Assembly: GCA_027559495.1 (NCBI GenBank)
Contig: JAMXSV010000003.1
Span: 1,488,001 to 1,552,000, forward strand
Direction of reading: 5' to 3'
Length of the DNA: 64,000 nucleotides
Origin: Aurifilum marmelostoma
Taxonomy: Eukaryota > Ascomycota > Sordariomycetes > Diaporthales > Cryphonectriaceae
The notes beneath the pieces are model-generated. The model saw nothing but the letters and a program-made list of their open reading frames with translations, was not told where the DNA came from and did not search any database. The position numbers and the translations under genes are program-made. Each line of letters opens with the position of its first letter. The first letter of the stretch is position 1. Shown here in pieces: positions 1 through 10,138 of the stretch.

Positions 1-805
1 AGTAAAAAGGCCACAGAATTTTCTCACAGTCGTTATGTTTGGGCAGCGTTTTGAGGAAAATGAGAGCCGGATGATGGAATTTCTTGTAGCCAACCACACA
101 GCAACAATGGCGTTAATCAGTTCTTGATCAAGTAGATTGAAACCATTCATTAGTAGACACTTTATTGATCCCAGAAAATGCAGAGTGGCCAATATTATCA
201 GAGAGCTGATGCAAACCCCAGACCGGATAGAGTGTGGCGGCAAAAACAAGTACTAGATATCCAACGCCCGGAATTTCCGTAAGCTAAATTATATATTACT
301 TAGCTCGCTGTTTGAAAAGGCACATGCGATCTCGACTGAGTCTTCGTATGCTGTGTGCTCTGAGCTGGGGTGCTTTTGTGAGTCCAAAGAGACTTTCCCT
401 GCCTGACCAACGTCGGGGTCAACATCCCATCACGGGAAGTGGAAACCTTAGCCGGCTGTACGCGGGAGTCCACCGGCTGCCAGGATCGGGAAGAGGGGCC
501 GGAACGGAGAGATCCCGACCATTCCGACGGACAGCCGTAACCCGGGCGACGGACATTCCGAGATATCATATATCTGAGAGAATTATAGAAACATATATGT
601 ATATAAAGTAATAGATGAGAAAGTGCTCCAGATAATCACCTGGACAGAAGTGTGACCTAAACATAAATCTGAGCCTTAGAACCGATCCATTTTTTGTTAC
701 AGTCACAAGGTAATTCGGCCACCAACCTGCCTTGTAATAGCATCGCACAGCGACTGATACAATATTACACCACGGCCTGCGTATAACATCAATAATCCAT
801 TCACA
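1..805. other. spacer, left edge of window
   Basis: No convincing gene. Short open frames on both strands overlap each other and resemble no family I know. The 200 bases before the SDR start are AT-rich and probably serve as its promoter and leader. Confidence 0.5.
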
Positions 806-1603
806 ATGGAAGCTCCGACCAAATCGGCAGCAGCATCGGCCAGCGCCCCCGCGACGCTTCTCGGAAAAGTCGCCGTCATTTCCGGCAGCTCCAGCGGGAT
901 CGGGCAGGCCATTGCAGAAGAGCTCAGCTCGCGCGGCGCCCAGATCGTCATCAACTACCCCTTCGCATCGTTAGCAGCCGAGGCTGAGAAGGTTGCAACC
1001 AGCCTGCCCACGTCAGCTATAGCAGTCGAGGCCGACCTGGCCACAGTGGAAGGACCCAAGACTCTTGTCGATGAGGCGGTCAAGAAGTTTGGTCACATTG
1101 ACATCTTGGTCAACAACGTTGGCCTGGCAGTCAATATGCCATTTGAAGAGCACACCCTCGAGCATTGGGACTCCCTGGTCAACCTGAACTGCCGCGGCAC
1201 CTTTTTGCTGACGCAGCATACACTCCCGCATCTGAGAGCCGGAAGCCGCATCGTGAATATTTGCTCAATCAGCGCGCGCCGACCACCGCCTCTCCAGACC
1301 CTCTATGCTGGTACCAAAGGAATGGTCGACTCCTTCACACGCGTCTGGGCACAAGAACTGCCACCCAAGTACGGCTGCACCGTCAACGCTGTATCTCCCG
1401 GGCCCACCAGAACGACAGGGTTCCTGGGTGCCGACGAGGATGCACTGAAGATGCTCACCGGGAATATTATCAAGACTCCGGTGGACAATAGGATGGGGCA
1501 GCCGGAGGAGATAGCCTGGGGTGTTGCGTTTCTGTGTGAGGAGAGGTCGCGATGGATTAATGGAGAGCATCTGTTTGTGAATGGCGGCTTGTGCATCGAC
1601 TGA
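806..1603 (+). CDS. short-chain dehydrogenase/reductase (SDR)
   Basis: Intronless gene of 265 residues, the usual length of a classical SDR plus a short Ala/Ser-rich N-terminus. It should be a soluble NAD(P)(H)-dependent oxidoreductase. The Rossmann nucleotide-binding glycine motif GSSSGIG is at residues 27-33, and the NNVG version of the NNAG motif is at 103-106. The catalytic set is complete: N128, S154, Y167 and K171 in YAGTK, with the normal spacing, followed by the SPGP segment near 197-200. The overall look is that of fungal keto- or naphthol-reductase-type SDRs, but the substrate cannot be read from sequence. The neighbour, on the opposite strand and convergent, is a SnoaL-like protein; SDR plus SnoaL is a frequent pairing in secondary metabolism, which is only suggestive here. 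The start ATG is the first in frame and follows an AT-rich leader. Confidence 0.92.
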   Translation: MEAPTKSAAASASAPATLLGKVAVISGSSSGIGQAIAEELSSRGAQIVINYPFASLAAEAEKVATSLPTSAIAVEADLATVEGPKTLVDEAVKKFGHIDILVNNVGLAVNMPFEEHTLEHWDSLVNLNCRGTFLLTQHTLPHLRAGSRIVNICSISARRPPPLQTLYAGTKGMVDSFTRVWAQELPPKYGCTVNAVSPGPTRTTGFLGADEDALKMLTGNIIKTPVDNRMGQPEEIAWGVAFLCEERSRWINGEHLFVNGGLCID

Positions 1604-1985
1604 AAAGGGGATGTGGGATATTGATAGCTGCGCTCATGAGTTTACAGAGTGCAAGGACGTTTCGTTCATTCCCGCCAAGTTATGTATAAAACACAGCAAG
1701 ATTTTGTCTCATAATAGGCCAGTTCTTCCGTCTGAGAAATACCACATGGGCAATTCGTGAGACCTGTTGCCTTACTTTACCAATTTCTTCTTTGTGTCTG
1801 TGCCAGCTATGCTCGAGTTGAGTACCGTCTCCATCATCGGGGGGCTATCTTCGGGCACAGGAGAATCTCGAACTCGAGCCGAATGATAGGGAATGTGATG
1901 CATCAAAATCCAGTTTATTCGAGACATTAATCACGTGGTGACTGCTCAGCTGAGTACTTAGCACCCTTGAAAAGCCCCTTGATCC
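1604..1985. other. spacer between convergent genes
   Basis: About 380 bases between the stop codons of the SDR and the SnoaL-like gene; it should contain both 3' UTRs. Nothing else is visible. Confidence 0.5.
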
Positions 1986-2484
1986 TCAGTAATTATACAA
2001 TCTCAGGTCTGCGTCTACACGGCTTTGACTATCTTTGATCATCTCATTCACATCGGCCTCTCCCAACAACGCATAGTCCAGAAGATGACATTTGATCTTT
2101 TTCATCTTTGCCTCGCCGTCCGGGTCATAGATCGCAGCCACTGTGACCCTTAAGAGATCGTCTGGGCCAAAATGTCGGTCCACCACGATATGCTCGACCT
2201 CTTTGGTGAACTTGAAATACGTTTCCATCTGCAGGAATATTCGACCGCGATCGCTCAGTGCAATGATGGGAATGACCGTCTTTTTGCTGATAGCGTGGAA
2301 GGCCCTTGTAGTGCTCGGCAATGGCCGCCTTGGCCCCCCGTGGGCCGACCGATGGGCCTGGGAGGTCGAGAACGACGTCGTTGGCGTAGAAGCTGTGCTC
2401 GTCGTCGTATGCCTTGGCGTTGAACGCCCGGATGTAGTCGAGGAACTTGATTGCGTCTAGTTTGGGTGTCATTTTTGTGATCAA
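1986..2484 (-). CDS. SnoaL-like (NTF2-fold) protein, broken by one frameshift
   Basis: Two overlapping frames on the minus strand read as one small NTF2-fold protein of 165 residues. The first frame gives an N-terminal helix and the segment GPRGAKAAIAEHYKGL. The second carries the rest of the cone: a strand with FLQMETYFKF, then LLRVTVAAIYD and MKKIKCHLL. The switch lies near 2297-2303, where one surplus base in the ggcctt/ccac stretch separates the frames; leaving out one base gives exactly 166 codons. No GT-AG intron in this stretch restores the frame. The family (SnoaL-like polyketide cyclase/hydrolase or carrier of small hydrophobic ligands) is inferred from the pattern; no specific reaction can be given. 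Unlike the other broken genes here, the shift is not in a long C/G run, so a genuine pseudogene is possible. Confidence 0.6.
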
Positions 2485-3584
2485 TTCAAGGTGCTAGTCA
2501 AGGCAGAAATTCTGATAAATGTGAGTTTGCGAGGAGAAATAACACGATCCTGTAATAAAAGAAGATCTAATATATGGACATTGAAGTAATCAGATACACA
2601 AAAGATGCCTACGGTGCTCCCAAGCTTACTACGTACAACTCTACCAAACCGAGACATGTGTCCACGCTCGTACCGGCGCTGATCGGAAAAGCCAATCTGT
2701 ATCCTAAGCAATCTTGGCAAATGATGTGAAATGCTCCTCCGGTGCAGCGTGTCGGTTCTTTTCTGCCACATGCCCAAGTTCCGATTCATTAGTAGGCAGT
2801 GGTCGGAGTGTGTCTAGGCTCGGAACGTATAATTACTTAGCATCGCTTCTATAGCGTAGACCTTCCAGTGCCCATTACATTGGGATGCGGAAGACGAGGT
2901 TGTGTAAACGGAGCATTTTGGCATTTTCTGGCAAGACCTTGGTTTCTGTATTCCCCGGTCCACTTCTTGGAACGCAGTATACCACCGCTGCTGCTTACAG
3001 AAAATATAGGAGAGACCAATAACAAAATACATCTTCACAAAGCCAAAACTGGAATTCATAGTACTGTAACAAGTAATATTCAAGACGGACGGAAAACGTG
3101 TGCCTCCGAGGAGTTCTGCATTCGAATCGTGCCTGCATAGCCCTATTTGTGGAGGGAACAACCACGACGGCTGTTGGTTTGACATCCACTGTATATTGCT
3201 TATCATAGCTCATGCATCCCACGTAAGAGTTCTATATCCACTTACATGATATTTCATACCTGCTCATGTCACATTATTCCTGGCTGTTGGACTACCTCGA
3301 CACCCCAGCTGCACATATCAAAAGGTACACAGATACAAGGGTTAGGGTTGGTCTAATGATCAGCACCCGGGCCCCGGGCTGCGGCTTATCTTCCGCGCAC
3401 GGGTCCGAAACGTCACACGAGCACCTTCCATCATCTCCTTTACTTATCACCAACCTTGACTCCGAAGTGCCGGCGCCCACATGTTGCTGTCAGCCAGTAT
3501 TATGTGCTGTCGTTGACCCTCTCTCTGTTGGATTCAGAAGTATGAGCCCGTCCCCCCTCCTCTTCTGGACTCCTCCCACTTCCG
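2485..3584. other. spacer before btn1
   Basis: About 1.1 kb with no gene that can be supported. Bases 3339-3351 contain two adjacent copies of the telomere-like hexamer TTAGGG/T, too few to mean more than chance. The last 200 bases are C/T-rich and likely form the btn1 promoter and leader. Confidence 0.5.
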
Positions 3585-5039
3585 ATGCCTGGCACTCCAG
3601 CCTGGCGCGCCAGGATGGCCAGCATCTTTAGCAGCCCTGAAGCCCACGTCGTCCTGGCCTTCTGGCTATTTGGTGAGTTCTTATGGTCCCTTCCTGTGCT
3701 AAGAAACTCTGTCTCCCCCGAGAGAGATAGAGAGATCAAGAAAATCAAGAAAGAAGGAGAAAAAAAGGAGGAAAGAACACTGACCTCTCCTCGATCACCT
3801 CAGGTCTGATCAACAATGTCCTCTACGTAATCATCCTCTCCGCCGCTCAAGACCTCGTAGGCAACCTGCCCAAAGGCGTCGTCCTCCTCGCCGATGTGCT
3901 ACCCTCCTTCTTCACCAAACTCGTCGCCCCTTACTTCATACACCGGGTCCCCTACTCCGTCCGCATCCTCGCCTTCGCCGCTCTCTCCGCCGCCGGCATG
4001 CTGCTGATCGCCCTTACCCCGGCCACCCAGTCCGTGGCCGTCAAGCTTGTGGGCGTCGTGTTTGCCAGCCTGAGCAGCGGCGGCGGCGAGCTCAGCTTCC
4101 TGGGTCTGACGCACTACTACGGACACATGTCCCTGGCCGCCTGGGGCAGCGGGACCGGCGGTGCAGGGCTTGCCGGCGCGGGTCTCTACGTGGTGCTGAC
4201 GACCTGGTTCGGCTTCAGCGTCAAGGGCAGCCTGCTGGCCTCTGCCTTTTTGCCCGTCATCATGCTGATCAGCTTCTTCGTTATCCTGCCGCAGGGGCCT
4301 CTGCGCCAGGGTACGAGGGCCAACAACAAGGGCTACGAGACGCTGCCGGAACGGGACCTCACGGAAGAGGACCTGGAGGGCATGCCGGCGGGGAACGCCT
4401 CGTCCAGCCTGCTAGCTCCAGGTCCCGCTGTTGCCGCCGCCGCCTACTCGGCCCACCCAGAGGACCAGAATCAGTCGCTTCGAGCCAACCTGAACCGCGC
4501 CAGGGTCTTATTCTTCCCCCTACATGCTGCCGCTGCTGATGGTCTACGTCGCCGAGTATACCATCAACCAGGGTGTCTCACCTACGCTCTTGTTCCCGCT
4601 CAAGTCGTCGCCCTTCTCCGAACACAGGGACTTTTACCCCTTCTACAATTTCCTGTACCAGCTGGGCGTCTTCATCTCCCGCTCCTCCACCCCGTTCCTG
4701 CGCATACACCACCTCTACCTCCCATCCGTCCTGCAGGTTGGTAACCTCGTCTTCCTCACCCTGCAGTCACTCCTGAACTTCCTGCCGTCTGTCTACCTGG
4801 TCTTCCTGATCATCTTTTGGGAGGGCCTGCTCGGCGGTGCTGTCTACGTGAACACCTTTGCCGAGATCATGGAAAAGGTTCCCCCGGCAGATCGCGAGTT
4901 CAGCCTCAGTGCCACGTCTGTGAGTGATAGCGCTGGTATCTGTATTGCTGGGTTTGTCGGTATGGCCATGGAGATGTGGCTGTGCGATTGGAACGTCCAG
5001 CACGGGAGGGAGTGGTGCAGAAAGATCGAGGTCGGCTGA
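3585..5039 (+). CDS. btn1: Btn1 / CLN3 (battenin) family vacuolar membrane protein, one frameshift
   Basis: Two exons, 3585-3672 and 3804-5039. The 131-bp intron has a GTGAGT donor and a CTCAG acceptor and joins WLFG to LINNVLYVIILSAAQDLVG, the conserved first transmembrane segment of the CLN3 family. The protein is highly hydrophobic, with about ten to eleven membrane segments, an acidic loop (about residues 230-280), and the family block EYTINQGVSPTLLFPL. It should sit in the vacuolar/late endosomal membrane and affect vacuolar pH and amino-acid balance, as for yeast Btn1. The frame changes by one base at the C5 run 4516-4520: upstream reads NRARVLFFP, downstream YMLPLLMVYVAEYT. Omitting one C gives 440 residues, the normal family length. 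The chosen ATG starts a short hydrophilic N-terminus typical of the fungal proteins. Confidence 0.9.
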
Positions 5040-5132
5040 GAGTTTGATGGGCATTTGCCGCGTGCCAGTGCGCAATCCTGTGAGATTTTCTGTCGTTCTT
5101 GGATCTGCGAGAGGAACTGTGCTGGTAGTGCT

Positions 5133-6215
5133 TCACCTGGCCTCCTGGCGGCTCCAGCTCGGCGTCGCCTGCACTATGCGCAAATTTGGTGGCGACCAAT
5201 CTGGGTAGAGTTTCTGTGCATCACCAGACGCCTTGTGCACAAGAGCCCATATGCGCTTCACCTCATTCCGCTTCAACCGCTTCAGGGCCTTGAGAGTCGA
5301 GGGCTCTGGCCATCCGTGCTCTTTGAAATCGACAAGGAGTGACAGTAGTCTCAGTCTGGGGAACTGCTGGATGAACCTGATACCTTCTTCCAGAGCGGTT
5401 TCGACCCAGCATGGACGTAGACCCCAATTCATCACCAGATTCTCCAAATTGGCATACGCAGCAATTTCGGCCCCCGAAATGTCATCTGAAACTGGACTCA
5501 GTCGCTGCACTACATCGGTCCATTGCAGGGAGAGATTTGACTTACAGCCACGAGAGATCCATATAGAATCGGCCCGCCAATTCAAGCACACAAATCCATC
5601 TTTGCGCCCGCTCATCTCGACCTGCTGGTATTTGGGGGCTGCTGACACGTGCGTATTCTCTCTGCGTGTGACCAGGAGCCCTCTGGACTCGGTACAAGCC
5701 TGCAGGACCGAGGGAACCTTTCGCCGGAGACGATATCCAAATGCTGCATCCCACGTCCGAGGGACGACCTCAGGCTCCGGTATTGCGGCTTCCCATATCA
5801 GATAGCGAATTTCTGCCGGCAAGTCCCCGAATTGAGGAAAAAAGGCCGACGAGTTTCGAGGCGGTATAGTCGCACGGCGGGCGAATAAGTCTCTCGTCGA
5901 GCTGCTTTCTTCCTCGTTTAGAAAGACACGCAAGATGTCGGGGCCGGCATATTCTGTGCCCTCTGCCTTGAGGTGATATTCTGGGGAGCTGTCTACGCTG
6001 CAGCAACGGGTGGGAAACTTGGTGCCAGCCATATCAGCTGTATCAAACTGGCGTCCTCTATAAGTGCTGGAGTCGGTCATCGATATACTCCAGCAAGGCG
6101 ATGGGCCCTCAGTGTAACAATAATAAGTGAAGACAATGGCCGGAACGACCTCTGAATTATGTGATAATACGTAGTGAGGTGATGTCGGTGGTGTGTCTGG
6201 GTAAAACGGACGCAA
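5133..6215 (-). CDS. 2EXR domain protein
   Basis: Single-exon protein of up to 360 residues. Around residues 125-145 it has the 2EXR signature: a Phe, then LP.EIR..IW..A. Proteins with this fold are abundant in filamentous fungi, many have an F-box-like N-terminal look, and their biochemical role is unknown. The rest fits the family: a strand/helix body with W, R and L positions, and a C-terminal part with LKRLKRNEVKRIW. The first in-frame ATG is at 6215, but the ATG at 6080 (residue 46) is also plausible, since the first 45 residues show no conserved feature. The stop is about 90 bases from the btn1 stop, so the two genes are convergent with very short 3' ends. The frame is intact. Confidence 0.8.
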   Translation of the reverse strand: MRPFYPDTPPTSPHYVLSHNSEVVPAIVFTYYCYTEGPSPCWSISMTDSSTYRGRQFDTADMAGTKFPTRCCSVDSSPEYHLKAEGTEYAGPDILRVFLNEEESSSTRDLFARRATIPPRNSSAFFPQFGDLPAEIRYLIWEAAIPEPEVVPRTWDAAFGYRLRRKVPSVLQACTESRGLLVTRRENTHVSAAPKYQQVEMSGRKDGFVCLNWRADSIWISRGCKSNLSLQWTDVVQRLSPVSDDISGAEIAAYANLENLVMNWGLRPCWVETALEEGIRFIQQFPRLRLLSLLVDFKEHGWPEPSTLKALKRLKRNEVKRIWALVHKASGDAQKLYPDWSPPNLRIVQATPSWSRQEAR

Positions 6216-8871
6216 AAGAGTTTAAAAAGATGTCACAATAAAAATATATTTTGTATGGGCTGATGGGCACGGTGACGTTGCTATGCCAAACCGGTTCGGT
6301 CGAACCTGACTCTGCACGCCTAAGTATTTCGAAAGTCTCTTCAGCGGGTCATACGAGCTAGGGGCAAAAAAAAAAAAAAAAAAAAAAAAAAGGTAGGACG
6401 TAGTAGAGATACCTTATACATTTATATATATATACAACGGGATTTGGGAGAAAAAGGGTCCCACACCAAGAAAAGTCATATCTGATGCGGTGTAGATGGC
6501 CAAGCCTGTTTTCTCTAGCGAAAAAAAAGAAAAGAAATTAATAAGAGACGAGGGATGAGGGAAAGGAAAAAAAAAAACGCTCTGATCGCCTTCCCGCCCA
6601 CGCGCCGCCCAGACAAGCGTCCCGGCTCCTCCCGGATTTTATTTGCTTCTATTATCCAATACAACAACAATAACTATAATCATAATATAGACTGACGGTC
6701 CCTTTCCACCCCCCTTGAATCTGAAACATGACAAGATGAGCAAGAGAAAAACCGGGCTGTCGGTCTGGATCTGGTGCAGAGGTGGTGCCATTTACATGCA
6801 GTTGTGGTAAGTTTGCTTATTTGTCCACCGCCCCGAGGAACGCCTGATTTTCCTCCTCTCTCGTCTTAACCTTGCGGATGAATTGGTTGGCTGCACGCAC
6901 TGCCACGCTGGACACATACCTGCAGAACTTGTCATGACCGGCTTTGTTGTGAGCCTTGGCGGTCCGTAATGGGTTTATTTCTCTCTCTCTGTTGTTCCTG
7001 TTGGTGGAAGACTTATAGGAGTGGTGTGTTGTTGAGTGTAGCATTATTCGGGGCATCATGGTTCGAGACATGCTGCGTCACCCAGATCATAGTGGGAGGG
7101 GACATGGACATACGTATCGGTATCCAGTACTGTAAGTGCTCCGCCTCCCTATCTACTATTGTATCTGTTATAGCGTCTAGTGGGCCAGAAATAAAAGGGC
7201 CCGTGAATATTGTACCTGGACTGGACCTCCATGAAGGGGGGGGGGGAGGAGTCGGCATGTCCGGCCTGCTGGCTTCGAGTCATTCCAACAAAGATTTTTT
7301 TTTCTTCTTGCATGTGCTCACAGCACTAGACTTTAGAAGACCTAGAGAGGAAACCCGTAAGGGAAAAAGAAAAAAGGAAGAGGAAAGTCCCAGCGAAAAT
7401 ATTTCCTGATCATCTCCGCCGCCGCCGCTGTCGTCATCACTGTGATAAGGAAGAATGGGTAGACATCTATCTGCCTTGATAGGAAGCAGGTGAGAAAGGG
7501 AACGAGATTAAAAAAAAAAAAAAGGTGTTGCGGGTGGGCTTGAAATGCATGTGCGGCAGCTCCCGAGACCCTCTTTGTCGGCTCCGCGCTGCATCCGTTC
7601 GGAGGTTACGCCGGCATACTACTGTGTGCGATCGTGGCACCCTTTTTTATTATCATTAAATGTGGGAACTCGAGGTTTGAGTTATCAAGAAGGAACGGAG
7701 CAGATGCGGTTATACGACGGATTTACGTGAGTGGATAATGCTTGCTAGGCGTGAGAACGAGATGCTCTCGGCCCCTGCACAGGATCACTACCCAGGGGCT
7801 GACTGACATACATAGCCTTGCCTCCTCAAAGAACGAGTACACAGTACAGACTTGATATAGGGTTCACAATGTTTGCGTACTACATGCACAACGATCTCTA
7901 TCTGTTTGATTCTGTGTAAGTAGTGATACAGCCACAGCTTGTCCCATCGAATCTCTACGAACACCCCAATTCCTGCCCCAGTTTTTATGAGGTTTTGGAT
8001 CATTTATCGTACGACCCGTCTTTCATATCTTGTCTACCCTAACAGCAGTCCGTTGGCAACGACCCTTCTCAACCCATCTCTCCATCGTTCTATGATGATC
8101 GTAGATGACCGCCCGACGGACAGTCTTACCCCCTTCCTTCAAGGTATCTTTTATAGATTATCGAAGAAGCACCGTAAAGGGCACAAACGGCTTCACTATT
8201 GATTTGTACCCACGCCAAATCTCAAAAATCTCCTTCAATGATTTAGTCTTCCTAGTGTTGTCATCGTATCGTGTCGTCGCTTATAAGCCGTAACAACGGG
8301 AAATAGGAGCCCTCTGCGACAGCCATTCGGCGCATTTTCCTGGGGCTGACAACCTCTAAAACGGGAACCATCAATTATGAGACATTTCTTTCACACTTTT
8401 GAGCATTGAATTTTTGCAAAATCGAGGGCCGCGGTAAATGTAAATGATGTCGGAAAAGCGTCGCAAGGCGCAGGGGCAGAAGCCCACCGCTGCTGGGATT
8501 GAACTAAGCACCACATAAACTAGCAAGGGAAGCACCTTCGCCCGAGTGGCAGGGGCGGCCCAAGCTTTTCGATGTCGTCAATGCCGCGCGCTGCAGGGTC
8601 CGAACCTCGGCCTAACCCAATCGCGTTGCCTTTTCTCGAAGTCTCTCTCTTTGCACCTCCGCCACCCGCCAATCTGACAGTCACGAGAAAAACATCACCA
8701 CCTACCACCACCATCACCGCCAAACCCAACAAGATCTTTCTCAGCTTTTCCCAAAAGAAAAAGACTCCACCAACCAATCATCCATCGGTCCTCTTGAACC
8801 TCAAAACCAGCCACAAAAAAAAAAAAAAAAAAACAAGGCCAAATAAAAAGGGCAAACCAATCCCCACCAAG
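6216..8871. other. long spacer, homopolymer-rich
   Basis: About 2.7 kb without a supportable gene. It contains an A26 tract (6366-6391), short AT repeats near 6420-6433, several A8-A13 tracts, and a G11 run at 7236-7246. Open frames here are short, overlapping and of biased composition. The stretch immediately before 8872 is C/A-rich with an A tract near 8816-8833 and is probably the leader of the SDHAF4 gene. Confidence 0.5.
6366..6391. repeat. A26 homopolymer
   Basis: Uninterrupted run of 26 adenines in non-coding sequence. It could be an old poly(A) insertion, but I see no retroposed gene or target-site duplication next to it. Confidence 0.85.
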
Positions 8872-9389
8872 ATGCCCACCACAACCACCACAACTCGCCT
8901 GCTCCTGCGAGCAACAAACCCCTCCACCACCACCATCACCACTCTCCGCCGCACCACAACACCACCACCACCACCCCACCGCCTCCTCCTCCTCGCCCGC
9001 GCCGCCAACTACTCCTCCTCCACCACCTTCCAGCCCTCCCCCCTCCCCACCCCGCCTCCCCGCCGACCAACAAGCCGAGTTCGAGCGCCTCCAGCGCGCA
9101 GCAGCAGAGCGCCTGGCCGACCCCACCCCCCTTGCCGCACGAGCAGCCTTCCTCCTCCTTCACCCCGGCCACAGGCACCTCGCGGCACACCACAACACCC
9201 TCGTCCTCCACCGCGGGGGCCGAGGCCCAGGATCTGCCCACAACCGGCGGCGTATGGCGAGGCGCCAGGCCCGAGTTTGACGGCGACGTCAATCCCAAGA
9301 CCGGCGAGGTCGGCGGGCCCAAGACGGAGCCCCTGCGGTGGGGCAGTGGTGGCGATTGGAGCTATAACGGGCGGGTGACGGATTTCTGA
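8872..9389 (+). CDS. sdh8: succinate dehydrogenase assembly factor 4 (SDHAF4/Sdh8), two frameshifts
   Basis: The C-terminal 50 residues carry the SDHAF4 (DUF1674) signature: FDGDVNPKTGEVGGPK, EPLRWGSGGDWSYNG and the terminal RVTDF. The N-terminus (MPTTTTTTRLLLRATNP and onward) is rich in Thr, Arg and Leu with no acids, a mitochondrial presequence. The product should bind flavinated Sdh1 in the matrix during complex II assembly. The reading frame is broken twice. Frame 1 runs to about FQPS. Frame 2 carries LPADQQAEFERLQRAAAERL, a helix typical of fungal members. Frame 3 carries the signature. The switches fall at C6 runs 9038-9043 and 9126-9131. Omitting one C at each gives 172 codons (171 residues) without internal stops. 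No introns fit the junctions. The start is the first ATG after the A tract. Confidence 0.85.
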
Positions 9390-10138
9390 GGGCGGGCGGA
9401 AAGGAGAGAGAGGCTACAAGAGGAGTTACTCAACCCCTCTTGCCTCTTGGCTTAGGATGTCGGAGGGAGCGAGGGGCGACAGGAGCATGGATGAACCGGA
9501 ATGGCAAGGTCTGGCTGATTTCTCACAAGATGGGGCCAGATGAGTAAGAATGAAGCGGCTTTGAATTGCGCTGGACACAATTTCAGGGCAAGCCCGCCTT
9601 TTCAAGGCAATATTGTTGGGCACCAGGACTGTTACATAGATCGTAGGGGAGCTGCTGGAAATCATTGTGATGAATGAGCCGAAATTCGTGCTGGTACAAG
9701 AAATCCAGTCGTTATTCATGCCTCATGTACCTATTTATACATCCATATCGGAAAACCTATGGTCCAAAAATGTATGCTCGCTCATATACACTTTATAATG
9801 AAAAAAGAACCTCCGTTGCGAGCCTCGCACCTTGACTACCCTCGAAAACCATCAGCATCCTATAACAATGTCCTTGGTCCGTTCTTGTGCGAATAACCAA
9901 ACGCAGGTATCTTTAAACCAATTTTCGGAATCCAGTTGCTTTGATGGTACACACTTGTCCCAAACGCCTTTATATGTATATAGATTTTTGATGCGCCTTG
10001 GATCCAGCTCCGATAATGATGGTGGAGGCAACAACCCCAATGCAATACACCGCAACCGGCGCTTTCGACATGTTGTTGTCGATACAGACATGATCTGTCA
10101 CAGGCCGTCTCCTGAGTTTGGGTGTCCCAGGTGCCCCC
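9390..10138. other. spacer between convergent genes
   Basis: About 750 bases between the SDHAF4 stop and the rxt3 stop, including both 3' UTRs. A minus-strand open frame at 9426-9719 has no recognisable features and I do not call it. Confidence 0.5.

Noticed and set aside
2200..2330. A 48-bp GT...CAG intron to explain the SnoaL frame change
   Set aside because: 48 is a multiple of three, so removing it leaves the frame unchanged, and it would delete part of the conserved strand.
3339..3351. Telomere-like TTAGGG repeat
   Set aside because: Only two units; expected by chance in 64 kb and no subtelomeric features nearby.
8470..8610. Possible tRNA, from a T-loop-like ATTGAAC on the plus strand
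   Set aside because: The flanking bases do not form a T stem, and no matching acceptor or anticodon arm can be drawn.
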